A stretch of DNA of 64,000 nucleotides, from assembly GCF_020176715.1 (NCBI RefSeq), contig NZ_JAIVMF010000001.1, forward strand, positions 248,001-312,000, given 5' to 3'. The position numbers were made by a program, and so were the translations under genes. This DNA comes from Stappia stellulata. Its GTDB lineage: Bacteria > Pseudomonadota > Alphaproteobacteria > Rhizobiales > Stappiaceae. Under the pieces are notes generated by a model that worked only from the letters and a program-made list of their open reading frames with translations, searched no databases and was not told where the DNA came from. This document shows, piece by piece, positions 54,587-63,899 of the stretch; position 1 is the first letter of the stretch, and every line of letters starts with the position of its first letter.

Positions 54587-55258
54587 TCAGGCGTAGGTGC
54601 GGCTGCCGAAGATCGCCGAGCCGACGCGCACGCTGCTGGCACCGTGGCGAATGGCGGTCTCATAGTCGCCCGACATGCCCATCGAGCGGCGCTTGAGACC
54701 GGTTTCGTCCGCGAGTTTGGCGAGCAGGTCGAAATGCGGCGCCGGGTCCTCGCCGGCGGGCGGAATGCACATCAGCCCCTCGATCTCCAGGCCGTGCACG
54801 TCCTGGCAGCGCGTGACGAAGGCGACCGTCTCGTCCGGGTCGATGCCGGCCTTTTGCGGCTCGCGTCCCGTGTTGACCTGCACATAAAGGCGCGGCGCGC
54901 GGCCCTGCTTGCGGATCTCGCGGGAAAGTTCCGCGGCGAGCTTCTCCCGGTCGACCGTCTCGATGACGTCGAAGAGCGCGACCGCATCGCGGACCTTGTT
55001 GGTTTGCAGCGGGCCGAGCAGGCGAAGCTCAAGATCGGCGAACTCCTGCTTCAGTCCCGGCCATTTGTCGCGCGCCTCCTGGACCTTGTTCTCGCCGAAG
55101 ACGCGCGCGCCCGCCTCGATCACCGGCCGGATCTCGTCCGCGCTCCAGGTCTTGCTCACCGCGACCAGCGTGACCGGGTCGCCCGTGCCGTCGCGGTCCT
55201 TTTCGGCGGCGGCGATTTTCGCCTGCACCGCGTTCAGTCGTTCAACCGATTGGTTCAT
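54587..55258 (-). CDS. YggS/PLPBP-family pyridoxal-phosphate protein
   Basis: A 223-residue YggS-family protein with an alanine-racemase-like barrel: PLP lysine K36 in LVAVSKTWSADEI, FGENKVQEA, LGPLQTNK (HxGxLQxNK relative; here LLGPLQTNK), and GMSGDYETAIRHGASSVRVGSAIFG. The family keeps PLP homeostasis and is usually near cell-division or pilus genes. Here it sits within an operon with a TRAP transporter and an adenylation enzyme, and the usual His of IHxIGxLQxNK is Leu. It may be a specialised paralogue. ATG 55258 is used; ATG 55267 is equally possible. Confidence 0.8.
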   Translation of the reverse strand: MNQSVERLNAVQAKIAAAEKDRDGTGDPVTLVAVSKTWSADEIRPVIEAGARVFGENKVQEARDKWPGLKQEFADLELRLLGPLQTNKVRDAVALFDVIETVDREKLAAELSREIRKQGRAPRLYVQVNTGREPQKAGIDPDETVAFVTRCQDVHGLEIEGLMCIPPAGEDPAPHFDLLAKLADETGLKRRSMGMSGDYETAIRHGASSVRVGSAIFGSRTYA

Positions 55259-55322
55259 GATCCTCATCCATCCATTCTTCTGTTCCTCCACCCCTCGAGC
55301 CAGACGGCGACGGGCGGAGCGT

Positions 55323-56606
55323 CTAGCCGGCCACCCCGAACAGCCTCGGGACGGCGAGCGTGATTGCCGGAAAGGTCGCCGCCAGAACGACGATCACGAT
55401 ATGCGCGCAGATGAAGGGCACGGCTTCCCGCACCGCGCCCTCGTATGGCGCGTTGGCGATGCGCGCCGCCGTCATCAGCGTGAGGCCGACCGGCGGGGTG
55501 ATGTTGCCGAGGTTCAGGGCAAGCAGCATCACCATGCCGGCGTGCAGCGGATCGAAGCCGAGCTCCACCAGGGCGGGCGCGAGAACGGGCACCGCGATGA
55601 TGATCGCCGGCAGCACGTCGATGAACATGCCGATGACGATCAGCAGCGCCGCCACCGCCAGGATCTGGACATGCGGACTGTCGCTCATCGTCGAGATGGT
55701 CTCGGCCGCGTGGCGGGCGATGCCGGAGCGCGTCACATACCAGCCAAGTACGTTCGACGCGCCGAGCAGCAGGAACACCACGCCGCTGAAACTCACCGTG
55801 GAGACAAGCGCCTCCCAGAGATCCCGGCGCGACAGGCGGCGATAGGCCACGCCGCCGAGCACGAGCGCGTAGATGCAGGCGATCACCGAGGCTTCCGTCA
55901 CCGTCGTCAGGCCGGTGAGAACGCCGACGATGATCACCAGCGGAATGCCCATCGCGGCAAGCGCACCGATACCGGTGCGCAAGATCACCTGGAAGCGGAC
56001 CGGCCCATGGGCGCGGTATCCGCGCCGCCAGGACACGACACTGCTGACGGCGAGCATTCCGACCCCCATCAGGACCCCGGGAAGGATCCCGGCGGCGAAA
56101 AGCCCGAGAATGGAAATGTCCCTCAGGGTCGCGGCATAGGCGATCATGATGATGCTCGGCGGGATGATCGGGCCGACCATCGCCGAACAGGCCGTCACCG
56201 CCGCGCAATAGGAGGCGCTGTAGCCCTCGCGTCGCATCGCGGGGATCAGCGTGCGCCCGATCGCCGCCGTCTCCGTGACCGCCGCGCCGGTCAGCCCGGC
56301 GAACATCAGGCAGGTGGTGACATTGACGTGCGACAGGGCGCCGGGCACCCGCCCGAACAGGCTGCTTGCAAAGGCGATCAGCCGGTCCGTCAGGCCGGCG
56401 CGGTTCATGATCTCGGCGGTGATGATGAAATAGGGAACGGCGATCAGGACGTAGCCGGACACGCCCGAATAGAAGCGGTCCGGCAGAATGCTCAGGAAAT
56501 CCGCGCCGCCGATGGAGACGGCCCCGGCAAGGCCGGCAGCGGTCAGCACAAGGCCGAGCGGCAGCCCGATCACCATCAGGAAGACGAAGACGAAAGTGGC
56601 GCTCAT
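55323..56606 (-). CDS. TRAP transporter large permease (DctM), adenylation operon
   Basis: A 427-residue DctM subunit: FVFVFLMVIGLPLGLVLTAAG, LIAVPYFIITAEIMNRAG, SAMVGPIIPPSIIMIAYAA, and GMFIDVLPAIIIAVPVLAP. Around twelve helices. ATG 56606 overlaps the dctQ stop by four bases. It ends 64 bases before yggS, so uptake and the three enzymes downstream are likely co-transcribed. Confidence 0.88.
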   Translation of the reverse strand: MSATFVFVFLMVIGLPLGLVLTAAGLAGAVSIGGADFLSILPDRFYSGVSGYVLIAVPYFIITAEIMNRAGLTDRLIAFASSLFGRVPGALSHVNVTTCLMFAGLTGAAVTETAAIGRTLIPAMRREGYSASYCAAVTACSAMVGPIIPPSIIMIAYAATLRDISILGLFAAGILPGVLMGVGMLAVSSVVSWRRGYRAHGPVRFQVILRTGIGALAAMGIPLVIIVGVLTGLTTVTEASVIACIYALVLGGVAYRRLSRRDLWEALVSTVSFSGVVFLLLGASNVLGWYVTRSGIARHAAETISTMSDSPHVQILAVAALLIVIGMFIDVLPAIIIAVPVLAPALVELGFDPLHAGMVMLLALNLGNITPPVGLTLMTAARIANAPYEGAVREAVPFICAHIVIVVLAATFPAITLAVPRLFGVAG

Positions 56607-57289
56607 CGTGTCGTCTCCAGTGACCGGCTTGCCGGCGCGGACGCCGGCTTGGCCTCCGCCTCCGCCTCCGGTCCGGCATAGCCGCCCGGGGTCCAAACCA
56701 TGCCGCCGTCGGTTGCAGCCGCAAGCTCGCCGTCGAGCGCCAGGTCCGCGTCGCGCTCCTCCAGCAACGCCACGCCGTCGACGAGATGCAGGCACAGCAC
56801 GACGCCGGCGACCGGAACGGCGGCCGCGGTCCAGCGATGCGAGACCTGGATCGTGTCTGAGACGATGAAGAGATGCGTCGCGCCGAGGAAGAACTCGGCT
56901 CCATACCAGACCAGCGCCACCGCGAAGATCGCCACGGCCGCCAGATTGACCGCCTGCGCGATCCGGCGCCCCCAGCCGGGCAAGGCCCGAGCGGCGACCA
57001 GGATCGCGATATGCTCGCCGTATTTGAAGGCGACGGTGATGCTGAGCATGCCGAACCAGGGAAGGAACAGGCGCAGGATGGAGGGGCGTGTGTTGGCGTA
57101 GAGCCACGCAAGAATGCCCTCGTCGAACATCTCGCGCCGGCCGGCGGCCGAGAGCGCGGAGGCCAGAAGCTCCAGCGCCACGCCAAGGGCGGAGACGAAC
57201 AGCATCGCAAGCAGCAACACCGCGCACACGGCAATGGTCGCCTTGTTCGCGACATCGCTTATCCGGTGGAGACGGTGTCTCAGGGTCAT
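56603..57289 (-). CDS. TRAP transporter small permease (DctQ), enlarged
   Basis: A 228-residue DctQ subunit, longer than the usual 160-190. It has helices from ATIAVCAVLLLAMLFVSALG onward, an inserted loop (AGRREMFDEGILAWLYANT), the family segment TVAFKYGEHIAILV, and a C-terminal Ala/Glu-rich tail of about 40 residues (PEAEAEAKPASAPASRSLE). ATG 57289 is chosen; the frame further upstream has no ribosome site. Confidence 0.8.
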   Translation of the reverse strand: MTLRHRLHRISDVANKATIAVCAVLLLAMLFVSALGVALELLASALSAAGRREMFDEGILAWLYANTRPSILRLFLPWFGMLSITVAFKYGEHIAILVAARALPGWGRRIAQAVNLAAVAIFAVALVWYGAEFFLGATHLFIVSDTIQVSHRWTAAAVPVAGVVLCLHLVDGVALLEERDADLALDGELAAATDGGMVWTPGGYAGPEAEAEAKPASAPASRSLETTR

Positions 57290-57437
57290 TGCGAAAGGGT
57301 CCTTGATCGTGCACCGGATGGCGGTTTCGCAGACAGTTGCGCGACACAAGCGCCAGAACGGGCCTCAGAACCGGGCTTCAGAACCGGGCGCCGGCAGTCC
57401 CGCTTCTCAGGGACGCGCGGAGTTCCCGCCGCGCGTT

Positions 57438-57457
57438 CGCTCGTCACCCGACGAGCG
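57438..57457 (-). other. Intercistronic hairpin between TRAP binding-protein and permease genes
   Basis: CGCTCGT (57438-57444) pairs exactly with ACGAGCG (57451-57457) around a 6-base loop, inside the 191-base gap between the binding-protein gene and dctQ. No T-run. Same location as in the other SBP-first operons of the window. Confidence 0.5.
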
Positions 57458-57480
57458 GGACGTGTCGCTGCGGACCGTCG

Positions 57481-58668
57481 TCAGTCCAGATACCGCTCGA
57501 GATTTGCCTGTCGCTGGCTTTGATGAATGCGATCGATCTCGGCGCGCATGTCATCGAACAGCTTCGCCTTCGGGCCGAATTCCTCCACGAGCCAGTCGCG
57601 GTAGATCGGTTGCGCGATGTCGCGCATCCGCATCTTTTCCGCGTCCGAAAGAACGTGGCATTCCTTGAATTTCTCGCAGGAGTTCACCCAGCCGACCACG
57701 GTGATCTGCGTGGCGATGCCATGGGCCATCGCCACAGCCTCGCGGGCGGAGGCGACGATGATTTCCTGATAGTCCCGCGGCAGGTCCTTGAACCACGCCT
57801 CGCTGACGCTCCAGGTGATCGTGTTGTACACGTGCCCGCTCCAGGTCGTGTAGTCGGTCACGTCATAGAGCTTGAAGATGTCGTTGACGCCCGGCGCATG
57901 GAAATGCCCATCGACGAGACCCGTTGCCAGCCCGGTCTGCAACTCGCCCCAGGGCAAGGGCGTGGGCGCGGCGCCGAGCGCCCGCATGATCGTCATATGG
58001 GCCTGGTTTTCCTCGACGCGAATGCGCATCCCCTTGAGGTCCTCGACCGTCTTGATCAGCCGCTTGTTGTTGGCGAAGGCAACAAAGCCGCCGCCATCGT
58101 CGAGCGTGCCGAGATAGCGCAGCCCGCTTTCGGCGACCATCGGCTTCATGAACTCCGCAAACCACGCGGAATCGAAGAAGGCCCAGGCCGTGCGGTAGTC
58201 GGGAAAGAGAAACGGCGCCGTGATCATTTCGTAGTTGCGGTAGAAGGATGCCTGCGTTCCCGATCCCAGCATCACCGACTGAATGGTCTTTCCCGCACGC
58301 GCCTGCTGGGCGGCCTCGACCTCGCCACCGAGCGCGCCATTGCCGAAGACCTCGACCTGGACCGCGCCCCCGGTTGCGGTTTCGACGAGCTGCTCGAAAT
58401 GCTTCAGCGCAGGCGCTGTCTCGTTGTTGGTGAGATCGTCGGGATAGAGGTGGGCGATGGTCATCGTGTAGTCCGCCGCCTGCGCCGCGGAGGTAACGCC
58501 GAACAGCGCCATCAGCAGCCCGGCCAGCCACCCGCCGCGGAAATGCGGCCTGGCCGACGTCCCGGGTTCCGGACCGCCGCGATCGTCGTGGACCGAGCTC
58601 TCGAACAGGTTGCAGGCCCGACCGGTCTCGCCGCTCGAGGGGCAAGACATTCGCACGGCGTCGATCAT
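57481..58668 (-). CDS. TRAP transporter substrate-binding protein (DctP), adenylation operon
   Basis: A DctP-family protein of up to 395 residues. A signal peptide (GGWLAGLLMALFGVTSAAQA) starts about 45 residues in, so the N-terminal part before it (rich in polar residues and Cys) may not be translated or may be an unusual leader; no better ATG lies nearer. Family motifs: HLYPDDLTNNETAPALKHFEQ, GALGGEVEAAQQARAGK, KGMRIRVEENQAHM and LATGLVDGHFHAPG. Several cysteines (WVNSCEKFKECH) near the C-terminus are uncommon in DctP proteins. Confidence 0.82.
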   Translation of the reverse strand: MIDAVRMSCPSSGETGRACNLFESSVHDDRGGPEPGTSARPHFRGGWLAGLLMALFGVTSAAQAADYTMTIAHLYPDDLTNNETAPALKHFEQLVETATGGAVQVEVFGNGALGGEVEAAQQARAGKTIQSVMLGSGTQASFYRNYEMITAPFLFPDYRTAWAFFDSAWFAEFMKPMVAESGLRYLGTLDDGGGFVAFANNKRLIKTVEDLKGMRIRVEENQAHMTIMRALGAAPTPLPWGELQTGLATGLVDGHFHAPGVNDIFKLYDVTDYTTWSGHVYNTITWSVSEAWFKDLPRDYQEIIVASAREAVAMAHGIATQITVVGWVNSCEKFKECHVLSDAEKMRMRDIAQPIYRDWLVEEFGPKAKLFDDMRAEIDRIHQSQRQANLERYLD

Positions 58669-58838
58669 TGACCCCTCCAGGTTCAGAAGACCAGCTGCAG
58701 TTTCAGCCTCTTCAAAACCTATTCAGCAACCAATGGTCGGTCTAATTCTATTTTTCTATTTCTGGTAACACTTGGGACTTGCCTGTCGGCCGGCGTCTGT
58801 CCCTCAAAAAACGGGTCTCAAAACACACAGCGCGCGCA

Positions 58839-58868
58839 ACGACCGGGACCGTTTCCGATCCCGGTCGT
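58839..58868 (-). terminator. Hairpin, probable ilvD terminator
   Basis: ACGACCGGGA (58839-58848) and TCCCGGTCGT (58859-58868) form a perfect 10-bp stem with a 10-base loop, 31 bases after the ilvD stop on the minus strand. A T-rich stretch comes only about 30 bases later, so termination may be partial and read-through into the TRAP genes is possible. Confidence 0.5.
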
Positions 58869-58898
58869 CGTGCCCGCCGTGGGGCATCGCTTGCCGCG

Positions 58899-60572
58899 TC
58901 AACCGCTGACGGCGCCTTTGCTGGCCGAGGTCGCGAGTTGCGAGTATTTGCTCAGCACGCCCGACTTGTAGCGGGCCTCGGGCTGGCGCCAGGCGGCCGC
59001 CCGCTTGTCGAGTTCCGCCTGATCGACGTTGAGCTGCAGGAGCTGCGACGGTGCGTCGATGGTGATGCTGTCGCCCTCCTGAACAAGCGCGATCGGGCCG
59101 CCGTCGAAGGCCTCGGGCGTGACGTGGCCAACGAGCATGCCCCAGGAGCCGCCGGAGAACCGGCCGTCGGTGATCAGCCCCACCTTGTCGCCCAGACCGC
59201 GCCCGATGATCGCCGAGGTCGGTGCCAGCATCTCGGGCATTCCCGGACCGCCTCTCGGTCCGAGATAGCGCAGGACCAGCACGTCGCCCGGCCGGATCCG
59301 GTCCGACTGGATGGCGTCCATGGCCGACTGCTCGTCGTCGAAGACCCGCGCCGGACCGGTGATCGAGGTGGACTTGAGGCCGGTGATCTTCGCCACCGAC
59401 CCTTCCGGCGCGAGGTTGCCGCGCAGGATCGCGAGATGGCCTTCCGGATAGAGCGCCTTGTCGATCGGGCGGATGACATCCTGATCCGCCGGCGGCGCAT
59501 CCGGCACGCTCTCCAGTTCCTCCGCCAGCGTCCGGCCGGTGATCGTCATGCAATCGCCATGCAGCAGGCCCGCATTCAGAAGGATCTTGAGCACCTGCGG
59601 GACCCCGCCCGCCTTGTGCAGATCGACCGCCATATATTTGCCCGAGGGCTTGAGGTCGCAGATCACCGGCACCTTGCGGCGCACCCGCTCGAAATCGTCG
59701 AGGGTCCACTCGACCTCGGCGGCATGGCAGATCGCGAGGTAATGCAGGACGGCATTGGTGGAGCCGCCGGTCGCCATCACCAGCGCGATGGCGTTCTCGA
59801 CGCTCTTGCGCGTGACGATGTCACGCGGCTTCAAGCCCTTCTTGACCGCCTCGACCAGCACCCGGGCCGACTGGGCCGTGGAGTCCCTCTTCTCCTCATC
59901 GATGTTCGCCATCGTCGAGGAATAGAACAGCGCCATGCCAAGCGCCTCGAAGGAGGAACTCATGGTGTTGGCCGTATACATGCCGCCGCAGGCCCCGGTG
60001 GTCGGGCACGCATTGCGCTCGATGCCCTCGAAATCCTCCTGGCTCATGCGCCCGGCCTTGATCGCGCCCACCGCCTCGAAGGCGGAAATGACGGAAAGGT
60101 CCTCGCCCTTCCATTTGCCCGGCTTGATCGTGCCGCCATAGACGTAGATCGCCGGCACATTCGCCCGCACGATCCCGATCATGCCGCCCGGCTTGTTCTT
60201 GTCGCAGCCGCCAAGCACCAGAACACCGTCCATCCACTGGCCCTGCACCGTCGTCTCGACGCAATCGGCGATGACCTCACGGGAAATAAGGGAGTATTTC
60301 ATCCCTTCCGTGCCCATTGCCATTCCGTCGGAAATCGTCGGAACGCCGAAAATCTGCGGGTTTGCACCAGCGTCCTTGATGGCCGCAACGGCAATGTCGG
60401 CAAGCGGCTGAATGCCCGCATTGCACGGCGTGATGGTCGAATGACCATTGGCAACACCGATCATGGGATTGTCGAAATCTTCCTTCGTATAGCCGAGGCC
60501 GTAAAACATGGCCCTGTTCGGCGAACGCTCGATCCCTTGCGAAATCGTCTTCGAACGCTCGTTGTATGGCAC
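58899..60572 (-). CDS. ilvD: Dihydroxy-acid dehydratase
   Basis: A 557-residue IlvD/Edd-family Fe-S dehydratase: [31 protein letters not shown] and [16 protein letters not shown] hold two of the cluster-binding cysteines, and the end has [17 protein letters not shown]. It converts dihydroxyisovalerate and dihydroxymethylvalerate to 2-oxoacids in Val/Ile synthesis. The start is GTG 60572 (VPYNERSKT) with AAGGAGG seven bases upstream. The position between LysR and the TRAP/adenylation run may be chance, or it may be a pathway-specific copy; the residues look like a normal IlvD. Confidence 0.92.
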   Translation of the reverse strand: MPYNERSKTISQGIERSPNRAMFYGLGYTKEDFDNPMIGVANGHSTITPCNAGIQPLADIAVAAIKDAGANPQIFGVPTISDGMAMGTEGMKYSLISREVIADCVETTVQGQWMDGVLVLGGCDKNKPGGMIGIVRANVPAIYVYGGTIKPGKWKGEDLSVISAFEAVGAIKAGRMSQEDFEGIERNACPTTGACGGMYTANTMSSSFEALGMALFYSSTMANIDEEKRDSTAQSARVLVEAVKKGLKPRDIVTRKSVENAIALVMATGGSTNAVLHYLAICHAAEVEWTLDDFERVRRKVPVICDLKPSGKYMAVDLHKAGGVPQVLKILLNAGLLHGDCMTITGRTLAEELESVPDAPPADQDVIRPIDKALYPEGHLAILRGNLAPEGSVAKITGLKSTSITGPARVFDDEQSAMDAIQSDRIRPGDVLVLRYLGPRGGPGMPEMLAPTSAIIGRGLGDKVGLITDGRFSGGSWGMLVGHVTPEAFDGGPIALVQEGDSITIDAPSQLLQLNVDQAELDKRAAAWRQPEARYKSGVLSKYSQLATSASKGAVSG

Positions 60573-60984
60573 CCGATATCCTCCTTGCGGGACTGTTTCG
60601 TTGTCGTCATCCGCCGACCGCACGCCCCCGGGCTTCCCCGATTTCGGCCGTCGCCGGGCGACGCCCCCCCCTTTCCGGTCGAGCCCCGACCGCGCGGCGC
60701 GAAACCGCCGGCGCACGCCCGCGATACCTGGCGGAGGCCCGAGCGCCCACCCGGCGCGCGGTCCGCCGCTCTCCAGCGCAGCTCCGTCAGGTCCACCAGC
60801 TGTGTCAGGGGTGTACCGTCCCTGCCGCTTTCCCGCTTCGTCCCGTGGAAGCATTTGAGAAATAGACAGATTTCAGGAAACTACCGCGCCCCTCCATATT
60901 TCAGAAATATATTTGTCTTTATCCATTAGGTCGAAATTCATATCAAACAAGCGCCGGACGACAGCCGTGTCGCCCGGCTGGAAC
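60573..60984. other. Intergenic region between lysR and ilvD with palindromes
   Basis: 412 bases without a convincing gene. The part next to ilvD is GC-rich leader with the ilvD ribosome site. About 300 bases upstream is an AT-rich stretch with ATATTTCAGAAATAT (60896-60910), a perfect 7-bp inverted repeat around one base, and a related TTTCAGGAAA (60871-60880) about 28 bases away. These look like a promoter with operator for ilvD; no binding protein can be assigned. Confidence 0.45.
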
Positions 60985-61992
60985 CTATCCCCCGTGGCCG
61001 TTGAGGACCACGCCGGGGGAGCCGCCAACGGGCGGACTTGCGGCGCAAGCGCCCACGGGGTCGCCCGGATCTCCGGCCGGGGCCGCCGCGTGCTCGCCGA
61101 TGGCCTGAGAAATCTCGACAAGCCGGGTCACGGTCGGCGAGGGATCGTCGCGCCGCCACACCAGCCCGGTCTCGATCATCGGCGGCTCGCCGTCGAGATC
61201 GACATAGACCACGCCCTGCCGGCCGAGCCGCTTCAGGGAGCCCGGCACCAGCGCGATCCCCATCCCGGCGGACACCAGGCTGATGATCGTCTGCATCTGG
61301 ATGGCCTCCTGCCCGATGGTCGGCTGGATCCCGTTGGTGACGAAATAGGTGGTGATGATGTCGTGGAAGGCCGGCGCGCTTCGTCGCGGGAACAGCACGA
61401 GAGGCGCCTCCGCGACATCCTGAAGGCGCAGCCGTCCCTGTGCCAGTTCGATGCGCCCGCGACGCACCCACTCCTCCGGCACGGCCGCGACCAGCGGCTC
61501 GCGCAACAACGGCAGATAGGCAAGCGAGGCATGCAGCGTCGCGTGCAAGGGGATGATCAACCCGGCGTTGATCTCGCCCTGGAGCAGCGCTTCGACCTGA
61601 AGGTCGCTCGTCATTTCCTTCAAGGAGACCTTCACGTCGGGATAGGTCGCGCCATAGTGGCTGATCAGATCCGGCAGGAGGTTGTAATCCGCCGTCGTCA
61701 CGAAGCCGAGCTTCAGGCTTCCGATCTCGCCGCGCGAAAGCTGCCTGGCCAGCCCGGGCAGCGCCTCGACATCCTCCAGCAGTTTGGTCACATGCGACAG
61801 AAGGTGTTCCCCGACGGGCGTCAGGGCGACATTGCGTTTCGTTCGCTTGAAGAGCGTGACCGAGAGTTCCTCCTCCAGAGCAAGGATGGCCTGACTCAAC
61901 GGCGGCTGCGTCATGCAGAGCCGCTCGGCCGCGCGACCGAAATGCAACTCCTCCGCAACCGTCACGAAAAACTTAAGCCTCCGAAGATTCAT
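60985..61992 (-). CDS. LysR-family transcriptional regulator
   Basis: A 335-residue LysR protein: N-terminal helix-turn-helix MNLRRLKFFVTVAEELHFGR, AAERLCMTQPPLSQAI, ALEEELSVTLFKR, and a periplasmic-binding-like effector domain with GSLKLGFVTTADYNLLPDLI. The unusual C-terminal tail (about 30 residues rich in Gly/Ala/Pro) extends past the normal end. It is divergent from the acyl-CoA dehydrogenase/carrier-protein genes and faces a T-N11-A-type inverted repeat at 62120-62140. ATG 61992 fits the family start. Confidence 0.87.
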   Translation of the reverse strand: MNLRRLKFFVTVAEELHFGRAAERLCMTQPPLSQAILALEEELSVTLFKRTKRNVALTPVGEHLLSHVTKLLEDVEALPGLARQLSRGEIGSLKLGFVTTADYNLLPDLISHYGATYPDVKVSLKEMTSDLQVEALLQGEINAGLIIPLHATLHASLAYLPLLREPLVAAVPEEWVRRGRIELAQGRLRLQDVAEAPLVLFPRRSAPAFHDIITTYFVTNGIQPTIGQEAIQMQTIISLVSAGMGIALVPGSLKRLGRQGVVYVDLDGEPPMIETGLVWRRDDPSPTVTRLVEISQAIGEHAAAPAGDPGDPVGACAASPPVGGSPGVVLNGHGG

Positions 61993-62463
61993 TGCTTGCC
62001 TTCTTCTATTTTGGGATCGCCTACCAATGGACGATCTTTTCATTCGAAGCACGTCTTTTTCCGCACGCAATCATATATTTTTGAACCTTCAGGGAACGCC
62101 TTATTAAGGTTGCATTTTAGATTAGTTTCGCGTGCTAATCGCAAATATAATACACGCAATATGATTTTGTCACTCGTATGGCGATAACAGCAATCGGAAC
62201 TATAAATATAAAATTTATATAAACATGCATTTGCGTCTATCTGGAATGCAACCAAATCAAAACGAATGAGGCGAAGAGTTGTCCATCATCAAGTTCAGAA
62301 CCAAACAAGATAACTCTTCCGACAATGGTATATTCTTAAAATTGTAAATTATGATTTGTCTTTATGAAACGAGCGGAAATCTGAGGCATTGCCGGGCACG
62401 ACCCACGACCCCACCGAAACGCCCTCTCCCGCAAGGATGCAACCAAGCCGACAGGAGCGACCA
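61993..62463. other. AT-rich divergent regulatory region
   Basis: 471 bases between lysR and the acyl-CoA dehydrogenase gene with a clearly lower GC content than the genes around it, and no gene I can support. It holds a LysR-type repeat (62120-62140) and AT-rich palindromic sequence such as TATAAATATAAAATTTATATA-like bases near 62203-62222. The composition suggests either a foreign origin or a strongly regulated promoter region. Confidence 0.55.
62120..62140. promoter_or_regulatory. LysR-type binding site candidate
   Basis: GATTAG (62120-62125) and CTAATC (62135-62140) are exact inverted repeats separated by nine bases, giving the ATTAG-N9-CTAAT form of the LysR T-N11-A box. It lies about 130 bases before the lysR start and 325 before the acyl-CoA dehydrogenase start. 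Confidence 0.6.
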
Positions 62464-63612
62464 ATGGATTTCAGTTTCTCTCCCGAGCAAGACGCCTTCA
62501 AAGACAAGGTCACGGGGTTCGCGCAGGCGGAGTTGAACGAGGGCGACCTGAAGCAACGCGATGCCGATTGCATCCTGTCCCGGGACTTGTGGAAGAAGAT
62601 CGCCGACTTCGGAATTCTCGGCCTGCCCTTCGACAAGGACTACGGCGGGAGCGAACAGGACATCATCACCACCGTTCTGGCGATGGAGGCGCTTGGCTAC
62701 GGCTGCCGCGACAACGGCCTGCTGTTCAGCATGAACGGGCAGATGTGGACCGTGCAGATGCCGATCGCGCAGTTCGGGACCGACGCGCAGAAGGACAAAT
62801 ATCTCCGCGGCCTGATCAAGGGCGAGTTGATCGGCGCGCATGGCATCACCGAGGCCGAGGCCGGCTCCGACGTGATGGCGCTCGGCACCACCGCGACGCG
62901 CGACGGCGACGACTATGTGCTGAACGGCGCGAAGGTGTTCTGCACCAACGGGCCGGTCGCCGACGTCTTCGTGATCTTCGCCACCGTCGACAAGAGCGCC
63001 GGGTCCCTCGGCCTCACCGGCTTCGTCGTGGAACGCGACACGCCCGGCCTCATCGTCAGCGAGAACCGCAAGAAGATGGGCCTGCGCACCTCTCCGATGG
63101 CCTGGCTGACGCTGGAGGACTGCCGCGTTCCGGTCACCGCACGCATCGGCAAGGAAGGCCAGGGCGGGCGGATCTTCAACAACTCCATGGAGTGGGAACG
63201 GGCCTCGATCCTGGCCAATCTCGTCGGCGCGATGGAGCATCAGGTCGAGGAGTGCATCCGCCACGCCAACAAGCGCACCCAGTTCCGCAAGCCCATCGGC
63301 AAGTTCCAGTCCGTCTCCAACCGCATCGTCGACATGAAGCTCAGGCACGAGACGTCCCGGCTGCTGCTCTACAAGGTCGCCTGGCTGAAGAAGACCAAGG
63401 GCAGCGCGGCGATGGAGGCGGCGCTCGCCAAGCTCTACCTCAGCGAGGCCTGGGTCGCGTCGTGCCAGAACTCCGTCGTGATCCACGGCGGCTACGGCTA
63501 CATGGCCGACCATGAGGTCGAACGCGATTTCCGCGACGCGGTCGGAAGCCTGCTCTATTCGGGGACATCCGACATCCAGCGCACCATCGCGGCCCGTGCC
63601 CTCGGGCTTTGA
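62464..63612 (+). CDS. Acyl-CoA dehydrogenase family protein, carrier-protein-linked type
   Basis: A 382-residue FAD enzyme: ITEAEAGSDVM, FCTNGPVADVFVIFATVD, RTQFRKPIGKFQ and HGGYGYMADHEVERDFRD. The usual C-terminal catalytic Glu is missing: the motif reads YSGTSDIQ with S366. A Glu is instead available at E245 in SMEWERASIL, the position used by isovaleryl-CoA dehydrogenase. The MEWER pattern is one I associate with dehydrogenases that act on carrier-protein-bound acyl groups (FkbI-like). The next gene encodes an acyl carrier protein, which supports that. AGGAG precedes ATG 62464. Confidence 0.82.
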   Translation: MDFSFSPEQDAFKDKVTGFAQAELNEGDLKQRDADCILSRDLWKKIADFGILGLPFDKDYGGSEQDIITTVLAMEALGYGCRDNGLLFSMNGQMWTVQMPIAQFGTDAQKDKYLRGLIKGELIGAHGITEAEAGSDVMALGTTATRDGDDYVLNGAKVFCTNGPVADVFVIFATVDKSAGSLGLTGFVVERDTPGLIVSENRKKMGLRTSPMAWLTLEDCRVPVTARIGKEGQGGRIFNNSMEWERASILANLVGAMEHQVEECIRHANKRTQFRKPIGKFQSVSNRIVDMKLRHETSRLLLYKVAWLKKTKGSAAMEAALAKLYLSEAWVASCQNSVVIHGGYGYMADHEVERDFRDAVGSLLYSGTSDIQRTIAARALGL

Positions 63613-63722
63613 GCAATGTCTTCAATAGTATAAATCACAATAAATCCCGAAATGCATATCAGTCTATATGAATATAATCTGAGCGATTAATTGACTTGAT
63701 CGGGGTTATACGTATCATTTAC

Positions 63723-63764
63723 TGAAGTTTATTCCAGTAAATTCGAAAAACGGAATGAACTTCA
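63723..63764. promoter_or_regulatory. Long inverted repeat upstream of the carrier-protein gene
   Basis: TGAAGTTTATTCC (63723-63735) and GGAATGAACTTCA (63752-63764) pair at 12 of 13 positions around 16 bases. TTTACTG and CAGTAAA form a second, overlapping 7-bp inverted repeat (63719-63725, 63735-63741 region). It is in an AT-rich 287-base gap before the carrier-protein gene and could be an operator or an mRNA hairpin. Confidence 0.5.
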
Positions 63765-63899
63765 TTCAGGGCAATCGCATCGAACGCCGCGTTGGCAACG
63801 CGGGGAGCTTGCCCCGCCGGCGAAGGTCCGAGGGTCCGGCCCGGTGCCGCTTCCGGTCGCGAATGCCGCCCGGCCGCCAGTTTGCAGGAGGAGACCGAC

